A stretch of 19,298 nucleotides of DNA from JAKAXG01 sp035702985 (GCA_035702985.1 DASSZD010000158.1:1-19298), one strand, 5' to 3'; shown: positions 1 to 10,510, counted from the first letter of the stretch. Numbers and translations: made by a program. Notes: a model not told the origin generated them from the sequence alone.

Positions 1-2663
<2,663 letters not shown>

Positions 2664-2677
2664 ACCCGTCCGTCGCG

Positions 2678-2720
2678 GGCGACAGGGGTGCCGGCGGGTT
2701 CCGTCGGCGCCCCTGTCCCG
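2678..2720 (+). terminator. Hairpin after acnA
   Basis: Two 19-base arms (2678-2696 and 2702-2720) pair around a 5-base loop, GGTTC. The core is GACAGGGG...CCCCTGTC, with two G-U wobbles and one or two end mismatches. It lies 14 bases past the acnA stop. There is no U-tract, which is common for high-GC actinobacterial terminators. It could act from both sides, since the 105-residue gene converges on it. Confidence 0.6.
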
Positions 2721-2840
2721 GGGCGGGTCAGTCGGGTGGCGTGGGCGGCCCTGTCCCGGTCGCGGAAGTGGGCGGGTGGCGTGGGCGCCCCAGTCCCCGG
2801 GGCGCGGGCGGGGTCGGGTGGGCGCCCCTGTTTCCGGGCG
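2702..2840. repeat. Degenerate GC-rich tandem repeats
   Basis: Four imperfect copies of a unit around GTGGGCGCCCCTGTCCCGG lie at about 2706-2720, 2744-2759, 2784-2800 and 2820-2836, roughly 37-40 bases apart. The second and third are preceded by GGGTGGC. The first copy is also the 3' arm of the hairpin after acnA. No plausible coding frame uses this stretch. It fills the gap between two convergent genes. Confidence 0.6.
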
Positions 2841-2865
2841 GGACGGCGCCTGCGGTCCTGACGGA

Positions 2866-3183
2866 TCAGGAGGCGGCGCGCCGGCGGCGGCCGGCCAGGA
2901 CCAGCAGGCCCCCGGTGGCTATGGCACCCGCCGCCACGGCCGAGGCCAGCTCCACGTCGGCACCGGTGAAGGCCAGGGCCGACGACCCGCTGGCCAGGGC
3001 GGGCGCCGCCGTGGGGCTCCCGCCGTCGGGGGCGGAGGGCGAGCCGCTCGACGATGCCGTGCACGTGGACGGGCCGTACGACGAGCAGTCGGCGAACGCC
3101 GGCGCCGAGGCCACGGTGAAGCCTCCCATGCCGAGCGTCAGCCCTGCCGCCAAAATCCCCAGCCTCTTCACCCTCTGGCCCAT
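2866..3183 (-). CDS. Small secreted protein with LAFTG sorting signal
   Basis: A 105-residue surface-protein precursor. Residues 1-31 form a signal peptide: basic start (MGQRVKRLG), hydrophobic core, and cleavage expected after SAPAFA. The mature part is short, Ser/Pro/Ala-rich, with two cysteines (DCSS and STCT). The C-terminus has the three parts of a sortase sorting signal: LAFTG at 70-74, a hydrophobic segment about 78-97, and a RRRR tail. LAXTG, rather than LPXTG, is the motif recognised by class E sortases of high-GC actinobacteria. The mature anchored region is only about 40 residues. The ATG start has a purine-rich AAAGGGG about 8 bases upstream. It follows the DUF4012 gene on the same strand after 96 bases, probably with its own promoter. 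Function beyond cell-wall anchoring is unknown. Confidence 0.85.
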   Translation of the reverse strand: MGQRVKRLGILAAGLTLGMGGFTVASAPAFADCSSYGPSTCTASSSGSPSAPDGGSPTAAPALASGSSALAFTGADVELASAVAAGAIATGGLLVLAGRRRRAAS

Positions 3184-3242
3184 CTCGACACCCCTTTCCC
3201 CATCTGGCTGCCACCATAGCGAGTCAACCGGCGGGGTGCCGG

Positions 3243-3279
3243 ATTATCGGTCCTTAGTACTTGAGACTGAAGTGCCAAA
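3243..3279 (-). promoter_or_regulatory. Possible promoter for the LAFTG gene
   Basis: The gap between the DUF4012 stop and the LAFTG gene is distinctly AT-richer than its surroundings. On the minus strand it contains GGACCGATAAT (3243-3253) and, about 16 bases upstream, TTCAGT. GCCGATAA-like -10 elements are known for sigma-28/WhiG-type promoters, so an alternative sigma factor is possible. GATAAT could also serve as an ordinary -10. Only one sequence is available here, so the call is tentative. Confidence 0.3.
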
Positions 3280-5685
3280 TCAGCGGGATTTCGTTGATCG
3301 CCTGAAATGCCAGGAATGCTCCTGCACCTGGGTGGGCCCCGCCGTCCAGGTCGCCGGGGTGGACGGGCTGACGGTCCACCCGGCCGTGCCGGTCACGGTC
3401 ACGGTGGTGGTGGGGGCGGTGGTGAGCGGCTGCAGCCACAGTGCGGTCGACAGCGACGTGCCCGGCGGCAGGCGGCGGGTGAACTGCAGATCGATGTGCA
3501 CCGTGGCGAGGGGAGGGATCCTGACGAAGGTGCTGTGGGCGGTGACGCCCAGTTCGGGGACTCCCGGCTCGAAGCCGAGCGGCCGCCCGTCGAGGCTGGC
3601 CCCGGTAAGCCTCCCGGGGCTGTACACCGAGAGCCAGGTCAGGTCGGTGCCCGGGGGCAGGCCACTGCCCGAGTAGCTGCCGGCCACGTACTGGGGCAGC
3701 GTCGCCGAACCGCTGTTGTGCAGGGTCAGGCTGACCTGCTCCTGCACCGCGCCGGTGGACGGGTCGTAGGTCAGGTGGTCGGCGGTGTTCTCGGAGAGAT
3801 AGGCGTCGAGCTTGTTGTTCCCGGCATTGGCCAGCGTCACGGCCAGCAGGCTGCCGTGGGCTGGTACGGGCGGGAAGTCGCCGTCCACCCCGAGACGGTT
3901 CAGGAACGGGTGGTAGGACGGGGCGGTGGTCCAGAACAGCAGCCGTCCCTGGCGGACTTCCGGGCCGAGCGTGTCGGCCAGGACCCGAGGTGAGGGCAGC
4001 GGGATGGACATGAGCCGCTTGAAGCCGACGGTGAGGGCGGTCTGCAGCAGTTGGTGCCGGGCACTCTCGTCGCCCGGGGGGGTGAAAATGTACTGCTGGC
4101 GGATCAGGATGTCCGCGGCGTTGGACGCGTCCAGGGCGACCGGGAAGCCGGACACCTGGATGGGCCCGGTGAAGCGGAGCAGGGCGGCCAGGCTGTAGGG
4201 GTCGAGGATGAGCACCCCGTCGACGTGGTCCCCCCCGACCTGGGGGTACAGGTCGGCCAGGACCCGGGCGTCGGCCTGGAAGTCGGGGGAGTAGGTGACG
4301 TCCTCCAGGTGCAGCTGGGGTTTGAACGCCCCGTACCGGGCCAGGTAGTCCGCCGGCCCGGTCAGGTGGGGCGGGTGGCCGGGGTTCACCAGGGCGTTGG
4401 GGAGTCCGCTGCGGACCACGCTGATCCTGCCCCCGGCCACCGACAGCTCGGCGTAGGCGCCGAGGAAGCCACCCAGCCCGCGGGTCTCGGCGGGGGTCAT
4501 GAACGCCACCAGGTACCGGCGCGGCCCGTCGGCGCCGAGCAGGCCGGGAACCTGGTGGACCGCCTGGTCGGCCAGGCTGAGGGTCCGGCTCTCCTTGGCC
4601 AGTTCGGTACTGAACCGGTCGAGGGGCGCCGCGATCTGGGGCAGGAGCCAGCCGGAGCGGACATGCTGAGCCACGGCCAGCGTGTCGGTCGTCGCGGCCG
4701 CCATCTCATCGACCGGACGCTGAAGGGCCTCTACCGCAGCCAGGTTGATACCCCCGGCCGTGCCTTTGAGATCGTGGAAGTCGATGGCGCCGGCGTCGCG
4801 GACCCCGGTCACGGAGAGGCGCTGCCCGGCCCCGGTCAGATCCGCCACCGCCCGGTGCTGCTGGGCCAGTACCGGAACCAGATCGGCCCCCGCCGTCCAC
4901 CATGCGCCGGCGAGCCGGTGGGCCGCCGCGAAGGCGGTCTCAGCCCGGCGGAGATCCGACTGGGCGGCACCCGACCTGACCGCCTGCAGGTCGGAGATGG
5001 CGGTGCGGGCCGCGGTGGCACCCCCCTCGACCGAGGGCCGGGCCAACCCGATGGCCACCAGGGCCGGGACGCCGAGGACCAGAGCTCCGGCCACCACCCC
5101 CGCCCCCGCCCACAGGGCCGGTCTCCTGTGGCGGGCCGGGAGGGTGATCAAGGCGCTGACCAGGACGGCCAGGACGACCGCTGCGGCCAGCAGGGCGGTG
5201 AGCCCCTGAAAACCGATCGACGGCCAGCGCAGCACCACCTCGATGTCCACCGCCCCGATCAGCGCCGCCGCCCACGGCGGCGACCGGCGGGGGATGACGG
5301 CGCCGAAAGCCCCCAGGAGAGCGGCACCGGCCGGGATCAGGAGCCACCCCCGGCTGGGGGCCACGACGGCCGCCGCCACCACCAGCATCACGGCGCGCGG
5401 AGCCAGGGGGGCGGCCAGGGTGAAGAGGGCGGCGAGCAGCGCCGGGTAGACGAGGTCCGGGACGGCCGAACCGGTGGGGTGGCAGCCGGCCAGAGCCGCC
5501 GCCACCGCGGCCGCCACCGCGGAGACCACCGGCACGGCCCGCTCGGCGGTCGCGCCGGGCCATGTCGACCCGCGTCGCGGGCCGGCATCTGCCGGTCGCG
5601 CTGCCAGGGCTGGCGACTCCGCCACGTCCTCCGGTCCTGTGCCCCCCACGGCGGAGATGCTGCCACCTCCGGGCCAGGTCCGCAT
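3280..5685 (-). CDS. DUF4012-family membrane protein
   Basis: An 801-residue protein. The first 215 residues hold about five hydrophobic segments (roughly 52-68, 78-108, 114-131, 161-182, 191-215), so the N-terminus is a membrane anchor. The rest, presumably extracytoplasmic, contains the DUF4012 region, best seen around 388-425 (RRYLVAFMTPAETRGLGGFL, then GAYAELSVAGG). The last 200 residues are rich in beta-strand-like Thr/Val/Ser segments. DUF4012 proteins are widespread in actinobacteria and other Gram-positives, often near envelope polysaccharide genes, but have no established biochemical role. The ATG at 5685 is used because it opens the frame, but its ribosome site is weak. A GTG twelve codons in, with GGAGG 15 bases before it, is an alternative. 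The LAFTG protein is downstream on the same strand, so an envelope role is reasonable. Confidence 0.8.
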   Translation of the reverse strand: MRTWPGGGSISAVGGTGPEDVAESPALAARPADAGPRRGSTWPGATAERAVPVVSAVAAAVAAALAGCHPTGSAVPDLVYPALLAALFTLAAPLAPRAVMLVVAAAVVAPSRGWLLIPAGAALLGAFGAVIPRRSPPWAAALIGAVDIEVVLRWPSIGFQGLTALLAAAVVLAVLVSALITLPARHRRPALWAGAGVVAGALVLGVPALVAIGLARPSVEGGATAARTAISDLQAVRSGAAQSDLRRAETAFAAAHRLAGAWWTAGADLVPVLAQQHRAVADLTGAGQRLSVTGVRDAGAIDFHDLKGTAGGINLAAVEALQRPVDEMAAATTDTLAVAQHVRSGWLLPQIAAPLDRFSTELAKESRTLSLADQAVHQVPGLLGADGPRRYLVAFMTPAETRGLGGFLGAYAELSVAGGRISVVRSGLPNALVNPGHPPHLTGPADYLARYGAFKPQLHLEDVTYSPDFQADARVLADLYPQVGGDHVDGVLILDPYSLAALLRFTGPIQVSGFPVALDASNAADILIRQQYIFTPPGDESARHQLLQTALTVGFKRLMSIPLPSPRVLADTLGPEVRQGRLLFWTTAPSYHPFLNRLGVDGDFPPVPAHGSLLAVTLANAGNNKLDAYLSENTADHLTYDPSTGAVQEQVSLTLHNSGSATLPQYVAGSYSGSGLPPGTDLTWLSVYSPGRLTGASLDGRPLGFEPGVPELGVTAHSTFVRIPPLATVHIDLQFTRRLPPGTSLSTALWLQPLTTAPTTTVTVTGTAGWTVSPSTPATWTAGPTQVQEHSWHFRRSTKSR

Positions 5686-5851
5686 TGCAGCGTTTCCCGG
5701 ATCGGCAGCAACTTCCGGCCCGGGCGGGGCTCCGGTCCCGGCCCCCTCGGCCGGAGTACCGTCGGGAGGTGTTCACATACGCTGCGGGCAGAGGCGTCGA
5801 CCACCCCGAGCCCATCCACACCTATCCGACCGACGCGGTGGCGAGCTAGCC
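5686..5851. other. Intergenic region between divergent DUF4012 and metY genes
   Basis: These 166 bases must hold both divergent start regions. I see no clear -10/-35 pair, and none of the conserved SAM-riboswitch core often found before sulfhydrylase genes. A long open frame reading in from the left on the plus strand is only the shadow of the DUF4012 gene. Confidence 0.5.
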
Positions 5852-7123
5852 GTGCGGGACGAGACGATAGCCATCCACGGCGGCTACGAAGCCGACGGCA
5901 CCCGGGCGGTGGCCGTGCCCATCTACCAGACGGTGGCCCACGACTTCGTGGACGCCCAGCACGCCGGCGGCGTGTTCGACCTGGAGATCCCGGGCTTCCA
6001 CTACAACCGGATCAACAATCCCACCAATGACGTCCTGGAGAAGCGGCTGGCCCGGCTGGAGGGCGGCACCGCCGCCCTGGTCGTCGCCTCTGGCACGGCG
6101 GCGGTGAGCTACGCCCTTCTCAACGTGGCCGCCGCCGGGCGCAACGTGGTGGTCGCCCCGCAGCTGTACGGCGCCACCTACACGTACCTGGCCCACGTCC
6201 TGCCCCGCTTCGGTATCGAAGGCCGCTTCGCCGTGGACGACCGGGCCGAGTCGCTGGCCCGCCTGATCGACGACGACACCTGTGCGGTGTTCTGCGAGAC
6301 CATCGGCAACCCGGCGGGCAACGTGGTGGACCTGGAGGCGGTCGCCGCCGCCGCCCACCAGCGCGGGGTGCCGCTCATCGTGGACAACACCGTGGCCACC
6401 CCGATGATGCTCAAGCCGTTCGAGCACGGCGCCGACGTGGTGGTCCATTCGCTCACCAAGCTGGTGGGCGGCCACGGGACCACCCTGGGCGGGGCCATCA
6501 TCGACGGTGGCTCGTTCCCGTGGGGCGAGCACCCGCGCCGCTTCCCGATGTTCAACGAGCCGGAACCGGCGTTCCACGGGGTGGTGTTCGCCGAGGAGTT
6601 CCCGACCAGGGCCTTCGCCGTGCGGGCCCGCAGCGTCCCGTTGCGGAACACCGGCGCCACCCTGTCGCCGTTCAACGCGTTCATGCTGCTGCAGGGACTG
6701 GAGACCCTGGCCGTCCGCCTGGAGCGCCACGAGTACAACGCCCGCAAGGTGGCGGAGTGGCTGGCCGGGGATCCCCGGGTGGACTGGGTCGGCTTCAGCG
6801 GCTTCCCGGACCATCCCCACCATCAGCTGGCGGTCAAGTACCTGAAGGGCCGCGTGCCCCCGATAGTGACCTTCGGTCCGGTCGGCGGGTACGACGCCAG
6901 TATCAGGTTCTTCGACTCCGTGAAGCTGTTCAAGCGGCTGGTCAACCTGGGCGACGCCAAGTCCCTGGTCAGCCACTCGGCTTCCACCACGCACCGCCAG
7001 CTCACCCCCGACGAACTGGCGGCCGCCGGTATCCCCCCGGAGATGGTCCGGCTGTCCGTCGGCCTGGAGCACATCGATGACCTGCTGGAGGACCTGGATC
7101 AGGCCCTCCGGGCGGCCTCGTAG
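5852..7123 (+). CDS. metY: O-acetylhomoserine sulfhydrylase (PLP-dependent)
   Basis: A 423-residue Cys/Met-metabolism PLP enzyme, best matched to O-acetyl-L-homoserine aminocarboxypropyltransferase. This enzyme condenses O-acetylhomoserine with sulfide to homocysteine in the cytoplasm for methionine synthesis. Family signatures in order: AIHGGYEADGTRAVAVPIYQT at the N-terminus (PLP/tetramer region), YNRINNPTNDVLEKRLARLE near 50-70, FCETIGNPAGNVVDL near 150, and the PLP-binding SLTKLVGGHGTTLGG with Lys203. The C-terminus has the usual SLVSHSASTTHRQL and RLSVGLEHIDDLLEDL. The GTG at 5852 is chosen because homology starts there (VRDETIAIHGG). The frame upstream is non-homologous. Methionine gamma-lyase is less likely, because the long loop with HEHPRRFPMF-like residues around 230-240 is a MetY trait. 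A LysR gene converges on it 10 bases after the stop. Confidence 0.92.
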   Translation: MRDETIAIHGGYEADGTRAVAVPIYQTVAHDFVDAQHAGGVFDLEIPGFHYNRINNPTNDVLEKRLARLEGGTAALVVASGTAAVSYALLNVAAAGRNVVVAPQLYGATYTYLAHVLPRFGIEGRFAVDDRAESLARLIDDDTCAVFCETIGNPAGNVVDLEAVAAAAHQRGVPLIVDNTVATPMMLKPFEHGADVVVHSLTKLVGGHGTTLGGAIIDGGSFPWGEHPRRFPMFNEPEPAFHGVVFAEEFPTRAFAVRARSVPLRNTGATLSPFNAFMLLQGLETLAVRLERHEYNARKVAEWLAGDPRVDWVGFSGFPDHPHHQLAVKYLKGRVPPIVTFGPVGGYDASIRFFDSVKLFKRLVNLGDAKSLVSHSASTTHRQLTPDELAAAGIPPEMVRLSVGLEHIDDLLEDLDQALRAAS

Positions 7124-7133
7124 GGAAGGGCCA

Positions 7134-8042
7134 TCACCCCGACGGGAGGTGCAGGCCGAGGCCGGGCTGCAGGTTGGCGGCCACCACCCGGTCGAGGACC
7201 TCGAGCATGGCCCGGGCCGGCGCGCTGGGGCGGCCCCGCCGGCGCAGCGCCAGGCCGACCGTGCGGCGCGGAAGGCCGGTCACCCGGATCTGGTGGAACC
7301 CCCGGCCCTCGGACGCCCCGGTCGCCGGCAGGATGGCCGGCCCGTAGCCGCGGAGGGTCAGCGAGGCGATCAAGCGGACCCCGTCGAGCTCGGCCCGGGG
7401 GGTCAGAGTGACCCCGGCGGCCCGGCCGGCCTGATCGATCTCCTTGCGGAAGCTGGTACCGGGAGCCGGCAGCAGCAGCCGGATGCCGTCGAGCTCCTTC
7501 AGGGTCACCGACTCCCGCCCGGCCAAGGGGTGCCCCTCGGGGACCACCAGGACCAGGTCCTCGTCGAACAGGGGCCTCTCGACCAGGTCGGGGCTGCTCT
7601 GGGGCAGGTTGACCACGGCGGCGTCGATGGAACCGGCGACCAGCAGGGGCTCCAGGGTGGCCGACGTCCCGTCGCCGATGAGCAGTCGCACCTTCGGATG
7701 CACCCCGGCCATCCGGTCGAGCAGAAGCGGCGCCAGCCACCGGGCGGTGGTCCCGATCATGCCGATGCGCGCCGTACCGGTGATCTCGTGCCGGAAAGCG
7801 GCCACGTCGGCGACGGCCGCCTCCACCTCGGCCGCCACTCGGCGGGCCCGCTCGAGGACGGCGGTGCCCTCCTCGGTCAACCGTCCGCCCTGGCGGTCCA
7901 CCAGCTGCACGCCCAGCTCCCGCTCCAGCCGGGCGATGTGGCTGGACACGTTGGACTGCACCGTCTGCAGGGCGGTGGCGGCCGCCGAGAAGCTGCCGTG
8001 GTCGGCTATGGCGACCAGCGCCTGAAGTTGCCGCAGCTCCAT
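7134..8042 (-). CDS. LysR-family transcriptional regulator
   Basis: A 302-residue LysR-type regulator of standard length. The N-terminal winged helix-turn-helix is clear: ELRQLQALVAIADHGSFSAAA, then ALQTVQSNVSSHIARLEREL and RLTEEGTAVLERAR, residues 2-72. Residues 90-295 form the two-lobed effector-binding domain (TARIGMIGTTARWLAPLLL; LVLVVPEGHPLAG). The ATG has TAAGG four bases upstream. The gene converges on metY but is divergent from the HAD-IB/PlsC gene at 8287, separated by 244 bases. LysR proteins commonly control the divergent neighbour and themselves, so the 8287 unit is the more likely target than metY. The effector cannot be read from the sequence. Confidence 0.93.
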   Translation of the reverse strand: MELRQLQALVAIADHGSFSAAATALQTVQSNVSSHIARLERELGVQLVDRQGGRLTEEGTAVLERARRVAAEVEAAVADVAAFRHEITGTARIGMIGTTARWLAPLLLDRMAGVHPKVRLLIGDGTSATLEPLLVAGSIDAAVVNLPQSSPDLVERPLFDEDLVLVVPEGHPLAGRESVTLKELDGIRLLLPAPGTSFRKEIDQAGRAAGVTLTPRAELDGVRLIASLTLRGYGPAILPATGASEGRGFHQIRVTGLPRRTVGLALRRRGRPSAPARAMLEVLDRVVAANLQPGLGLHLPSG

Positions 8043-8071
8043 GACCTTACATCGTTAGCACAGATGGAAGC

Positions 8072-8097
8072 TATCTCCGAAACCTGCTCAAGAGATA
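8072..8097. promoter_or_regulatory. Possible LysR operator dyad
   Basis: TATCTC (8072-8077) and GAGATA (8092-8097) form an inverted repeat with a 14-base spacer, 30 bases upstream of the LysR start, in the most AT-rich part of the window. LysR regulators usually bind such loose dyads next to their own gene. Short arms make a chance match possible. Confidence 0.3.
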
Positions 8098-8167
8098 TTT
8101 TGGGCCGGCCGATGGTATATTCAAGAAGGCCGCTGCGCTACATCCCCCCTCGGCGTGGCGGCGATCC

Positions 8168-8204
8168 CGAAGGGCCCAGCCATCCCCCCCGGCTGGGCCC
8201 TTCG
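8168..8204 (+). terminator. Perfect 14-bp hairpin in the leader region
   Basis: CGAAGGGCCCAGCC (8168-8181) pairs perfectly with GGCTGGGCCCTTCG (8191-8204) around a C-rich 9-base loop. It has no U-tract, and it sits between the LysR and HAD-IB/PlsC starts, 83 bases before the latter. An AT-rich TATATT (8116-8121) lies about 50 bases before it and could be a -10 box. The hairpin may be an attenuator or the end of a short RNA. Being symmetric, it could also serve the opposite strand. Confidence 0.5.
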
Positions 8205-8286
8205 ACGCGTCACGGCCCCGGAACCGCCGCCCGCAGGCGGCCGTTGTCCGGCGGGCCGGGGCGGAGGCTGTAGCTTCTGTCCGGTC

Positions 8287-9699
8287 ATGGCTCGCTCCGC
8301 CGCCATATTCGACCTGGACCGGACGCTGCTCCGAACTTCGAGCACCCCGGCCATCAACGCCGCCTTCTTCGAGGCCGGGCTGGTGGGACGCGAGAGCGTG
8401 CCCGGCCAGTCGGTGATCCTCGGCTTCTACGACGCCTTCGGGGAGACGGTGCCGTCCATGGCCCTGGCCCGGGCCGCCGCCTTCGCCTCCCGGGGATGGG
8501 CCGTGGCCCAGGTCGGACTGGCCGCCAAGCGGGCCGCCGAGCGGCTCGAGGAGCTGGTCCTGCCCTACGTGCGCCCGCTCCTGGAGCAGCACAGGCAGGC
8601 CGGCCGGACGCTGGTGCTGGCCACCACCACCCCCCGCCATCTGGTGGGCCCGTTCGCCGAGCGGATGGGCTTCGATGCCGTGGTGGCCACCCGCTACGCC
8701 ACCACCGTGGACGGGGCCGGCATCGAGCGCTACAACGGCCGCCTGGAAGGTCCGTTCGTGTGGGCCGCCGGGAAGCTGCGGGCGGTACGGTCCTGGGCCG
8801 CCACGGCAGGGATCGACCTGCGCCACAGCGCCGCCTACTCGGACAGCTTCTACGACATCCCGCTGCTCTCGGCCGTGGGCCAACCGACCGCCGTCAACCC
8901 GGACCTCCGGCTCCAGGCGTTGGCCACCCTGCGGCGGTGGCCAGTGGTGCACATGGACAGCCCGGCGGGGGTGCCCAAGCTGCTCGGGGTCGAACCCATG
9001 GACGTGCTGCGCCTCACCATGCAGCAGATGTCGGTACCACTGGCCCGCTTCGACATCCGGGGCACGGAGCACATCCCGCGGGAGGGTCCGGCCATCGTGG
9101 TGGCCAACCACCGCAGCTACTTCGACCCGGTGGCCTACGGGCTGGCGGTGTTCGAGGCCGGCCGCAACCCCCGGGGGCTGGCCAAGAAGGAACTGTTCGA
9201 CGCCCCGGTCATCGGCTCGTTGATGAAGGCGGGAGGCGCCATCTGCGTCGACCGGAAGGTCTCGGGACGGGCGGCGTTCCAGCAGGCCGAGGAGGCCCTC
9301 CGCCGGGGCGAGCTGCTCATCATCGCCCCCCAGGGCACCATTCCCCGCGGTCAGGAGTTCTTCGACCCGGTGCTGCGGGGCAAGACCGGAGCGGCCCGGC
9401 TGGCGGCGGCCACCGGGGCACCGGTAATACCGCTCGCGGTCTGGGGTACAGAGCAGGTATGGCCCCGGTCGTCGCGTCTGCCCAAGGTCACCAAGGTCGT
9501 CCGCCCGCCCCGCATCCCGGTCCGTGTCGGCCCGGCCATCCACGGGCTGTCCGGAGAGGACTTCGAGGCGGACACCGAGCGGATCATGTCCGCCATCGTC
9601 GACCTGCTGCCCCCGGAGGGCCGCCTGCGGCGGGTACCGACCCCCGAGGAGCTGGCCCGGGCCATGCCCCCCGGATGGCACGAGGGACGAGATGACTGA
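8287..9699 (+). CDS. HAD-IB phosphatase fused to PlsC acyltransferase
   Basis: A 470-residue two-domain enzyme. Residues 5-225 are a HAD subfamily IB phosphatase: motif I FDLDRT (Asp9, Asp11), motif III lysine in AAGKLRA (Lys163), motif IV SDSFYDIPLL (Asp186, Asp190). Residues about 255-440 are a 1-acylglycerol-3-phosphate O-acyltransferase: NHRSYFD gives the catalytic H(X4)D (His275, Asp280), and QGTIPRG stands for the usual EGTR. Glu is replaced by Gln there. The same order of domains is known in mycobacterial PlsC-type proteins. The likely role is acyl transfer to a lysophospholipid coupled to dephosphorylation, at the membrane face. The ATG at 8287 gives the usual short lead to motif I, but no good ribosome site precedes it. 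The next gene overlaps by 8 bases, so the two are co-translated. Confidence 0.9.
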   Translation: MARSAAIFDLDRTLLRTSSTPAINAAFFEAGLVGRESVPGQSVILGFYDAFGETVPSMALARAAAFASRGWAVAQVGLAAKRAAERLEELVLPYVRPLLEQHRQAGRTLVLATTTPRHLVGPFAERMGFDAVVATRYATTVDGAGIERYNGRLEGPFVWAAGKLRAVRSWAATAGIDLRHSAAYSDSFYDIPLLSAVGQPTAVNPDLRLQALATLRRWPVVHMDSPAGVPKLLGVEPMDVLRLTMQQMSVPLARFDIRGTEHIPREGPAIVVANHRSYFDPVAYGLAVFEAGRNPRGLAKKELFDAPVIGSLMKAGGAICVDRKVSGRAAFQQAEEALRRGELLIIAPQGTIPRGQEFFDPVLRGKTGAARLAAATGAPVIPLAVWGTEQVWPRSSRLPKVTKVVRPPRIPVRVGPAIHGLSGEDFEADTERIMSAIVDLLPPEGRLRRVPTPEELARAMPPGWHEGRDD

Positions 9700-10510
9700 T
9701 CCCACCGAGATCCTGCCCGGCGCCGGGACCCCCGACCAGACCGGGGTCGGCGGCCACCCCGGCCCCATCCCCGGCGGATCGGCCCCTCTGGGCCCGGTCG
9801 GCCCGGGCCCGGTCGGCCCGGGGTCCGTCCCCGGCGAGGCCGGACCGGGGAGCGTGCCCGGCGACGCCGGCCCGGAAAGCGCCCCCGGCGAGGCCGGACC
9901 GGGGAGCGCCCCCGGCGACGCCGGCCCGTGGGTGGCCGGGCCGCCTCCGCCGCCTCCCGGCCAGGATCCCGGCGTCCCCGTCCAGGACGCCCCGGCGGCC
10001 CATCCACCCGGCGGCCCCGGCCGGCCCGGGTCCCGCAGGTCCGGGTCGGGGTGGAACGTCGACCTCACCAGGCTGCGGGGTGAGCCGGTGTGGGTGCTGG
10101 CCGTCGCCGGCATCCTGGTCGCCTTCGTGGCCGCCTGGTTCGATGCGGTGCTGGCGGCGGTCCGCCACCAGCCCGGTCTGACCGCTCAGGGCCGGCTGCT
10201 CGACCTGTTCGGCCCCGGATCCCTGGAATGGGCGGCCATCCTGCTCCTGGGGGTGGCGGTGCAGGCCACCGGGCGGCGCCTGCACGGGCCGGCCCGGTCC
10301 CCTCTGGCCGACGCCTGCGGCCTGGGCATCCTGGCCGCCGCCGCCATCGTGGCGGTGGCCGCCGGGCTCGGGATCCTGGTGGAGCTGGCCGACTTCGGCA
10401 ACGGCATCGACGCCGCCTTCGCCGGCATCATCGGCCGCCTGGGCACCCTGGCCGTGGCCGGTGCGGCCGTATGGTGGGCGTGGCGGGACCGGGAGGGTGC
10501 CGCCGCCTGA
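9692..10510 (+). CDS. Membrane protein with Pro/Gly repeat N-terminus
   Basis: A 272-residue protein of no family I recognise. Residues 1-128 are low-complexity, dominated by Pro, Gly and Ala, and include an 18-residue repeat (VPGEAGPGSVPGDAGPES, then a near copy, residues 46-79). This half is probably disordered and cytoplasmic. Residues 133-155, 179-195, 207-232 and 243-264 are four hydrophobic segments expected to span the membrane, ending in a short WRDREGAAA tail. The ATG lies inside the end of the HAD-IB/PlsC gene (ATGACTGA), which implies translational coupling and possibly a shared membrane-lipid task. Its stop codon abuts the stop of the convergent acyltransferase gene. Confidence 0.75.
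   Translation: MTDPTEILPGAGTPDQTGVGGHPGPIPGGSAPLGPVGPGPVGPGSVPGEAGPGSVPGDAGPESAPGEAGPGSAPGDAGPWVAGPPPPPPGQDPGVPVQDAPAAHPPGGPGRPGSRRSGSGWNVDLTRLRGEPVWVLAVAGILVAFVAAWFDAVLAAVRHQPGLTAQGRLLDLFGPGSLEWAAILLLGVAVQATGRRLHGPARSPLADACGLGILAAAAIVAVAAGLGILVELADFGNGIDAAFAGIIGRLGTLAVAGAAVWWAWRDREGAAA
9827..9931 (+). repeat. 54-base tandem repeat inside coding region
   Basis: A 54-base unit (GGCGAGGCCGGACCGGGGAG at its centre, first at 9833 and again at 9887) is repeated about twice with a few substitutions, keeping the reading frame. It encodes the 18-residue Pro/Gly repeat. A 9-residue half-period is also visible, GEAGPGS alternating with GDAGP. Confidence 0.8.

Noticed and set aside
5686..5851. SAM riboswitch upstream of metY
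   Set aside because: I looked for the conserved riboswitch core and paired helices and found none in the short leader.
4051..6030. A 659-codon plus-strand open frame opposite the DUF4012 gene
   Set aside because: It overlaps both the DUF4012 gene and the metY start. Its Gly/Arg/Gln-rich translation is typical of shadow frames.
8112..8273. A possible 53-codon ORF starting at the ATG in the TATATT region
   Set aside because: Arg/Pro/Gly-rich translation with no ribosome site, running through the hairpin. A non-coding leader is more likely.
8071..10113. A 680-codon minus-strand open frame opposite the HAD-IB/PlsC gene
   Set aside because: The plus-strand frame has intact catalytic motifs of two families. 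The minus frame has none.
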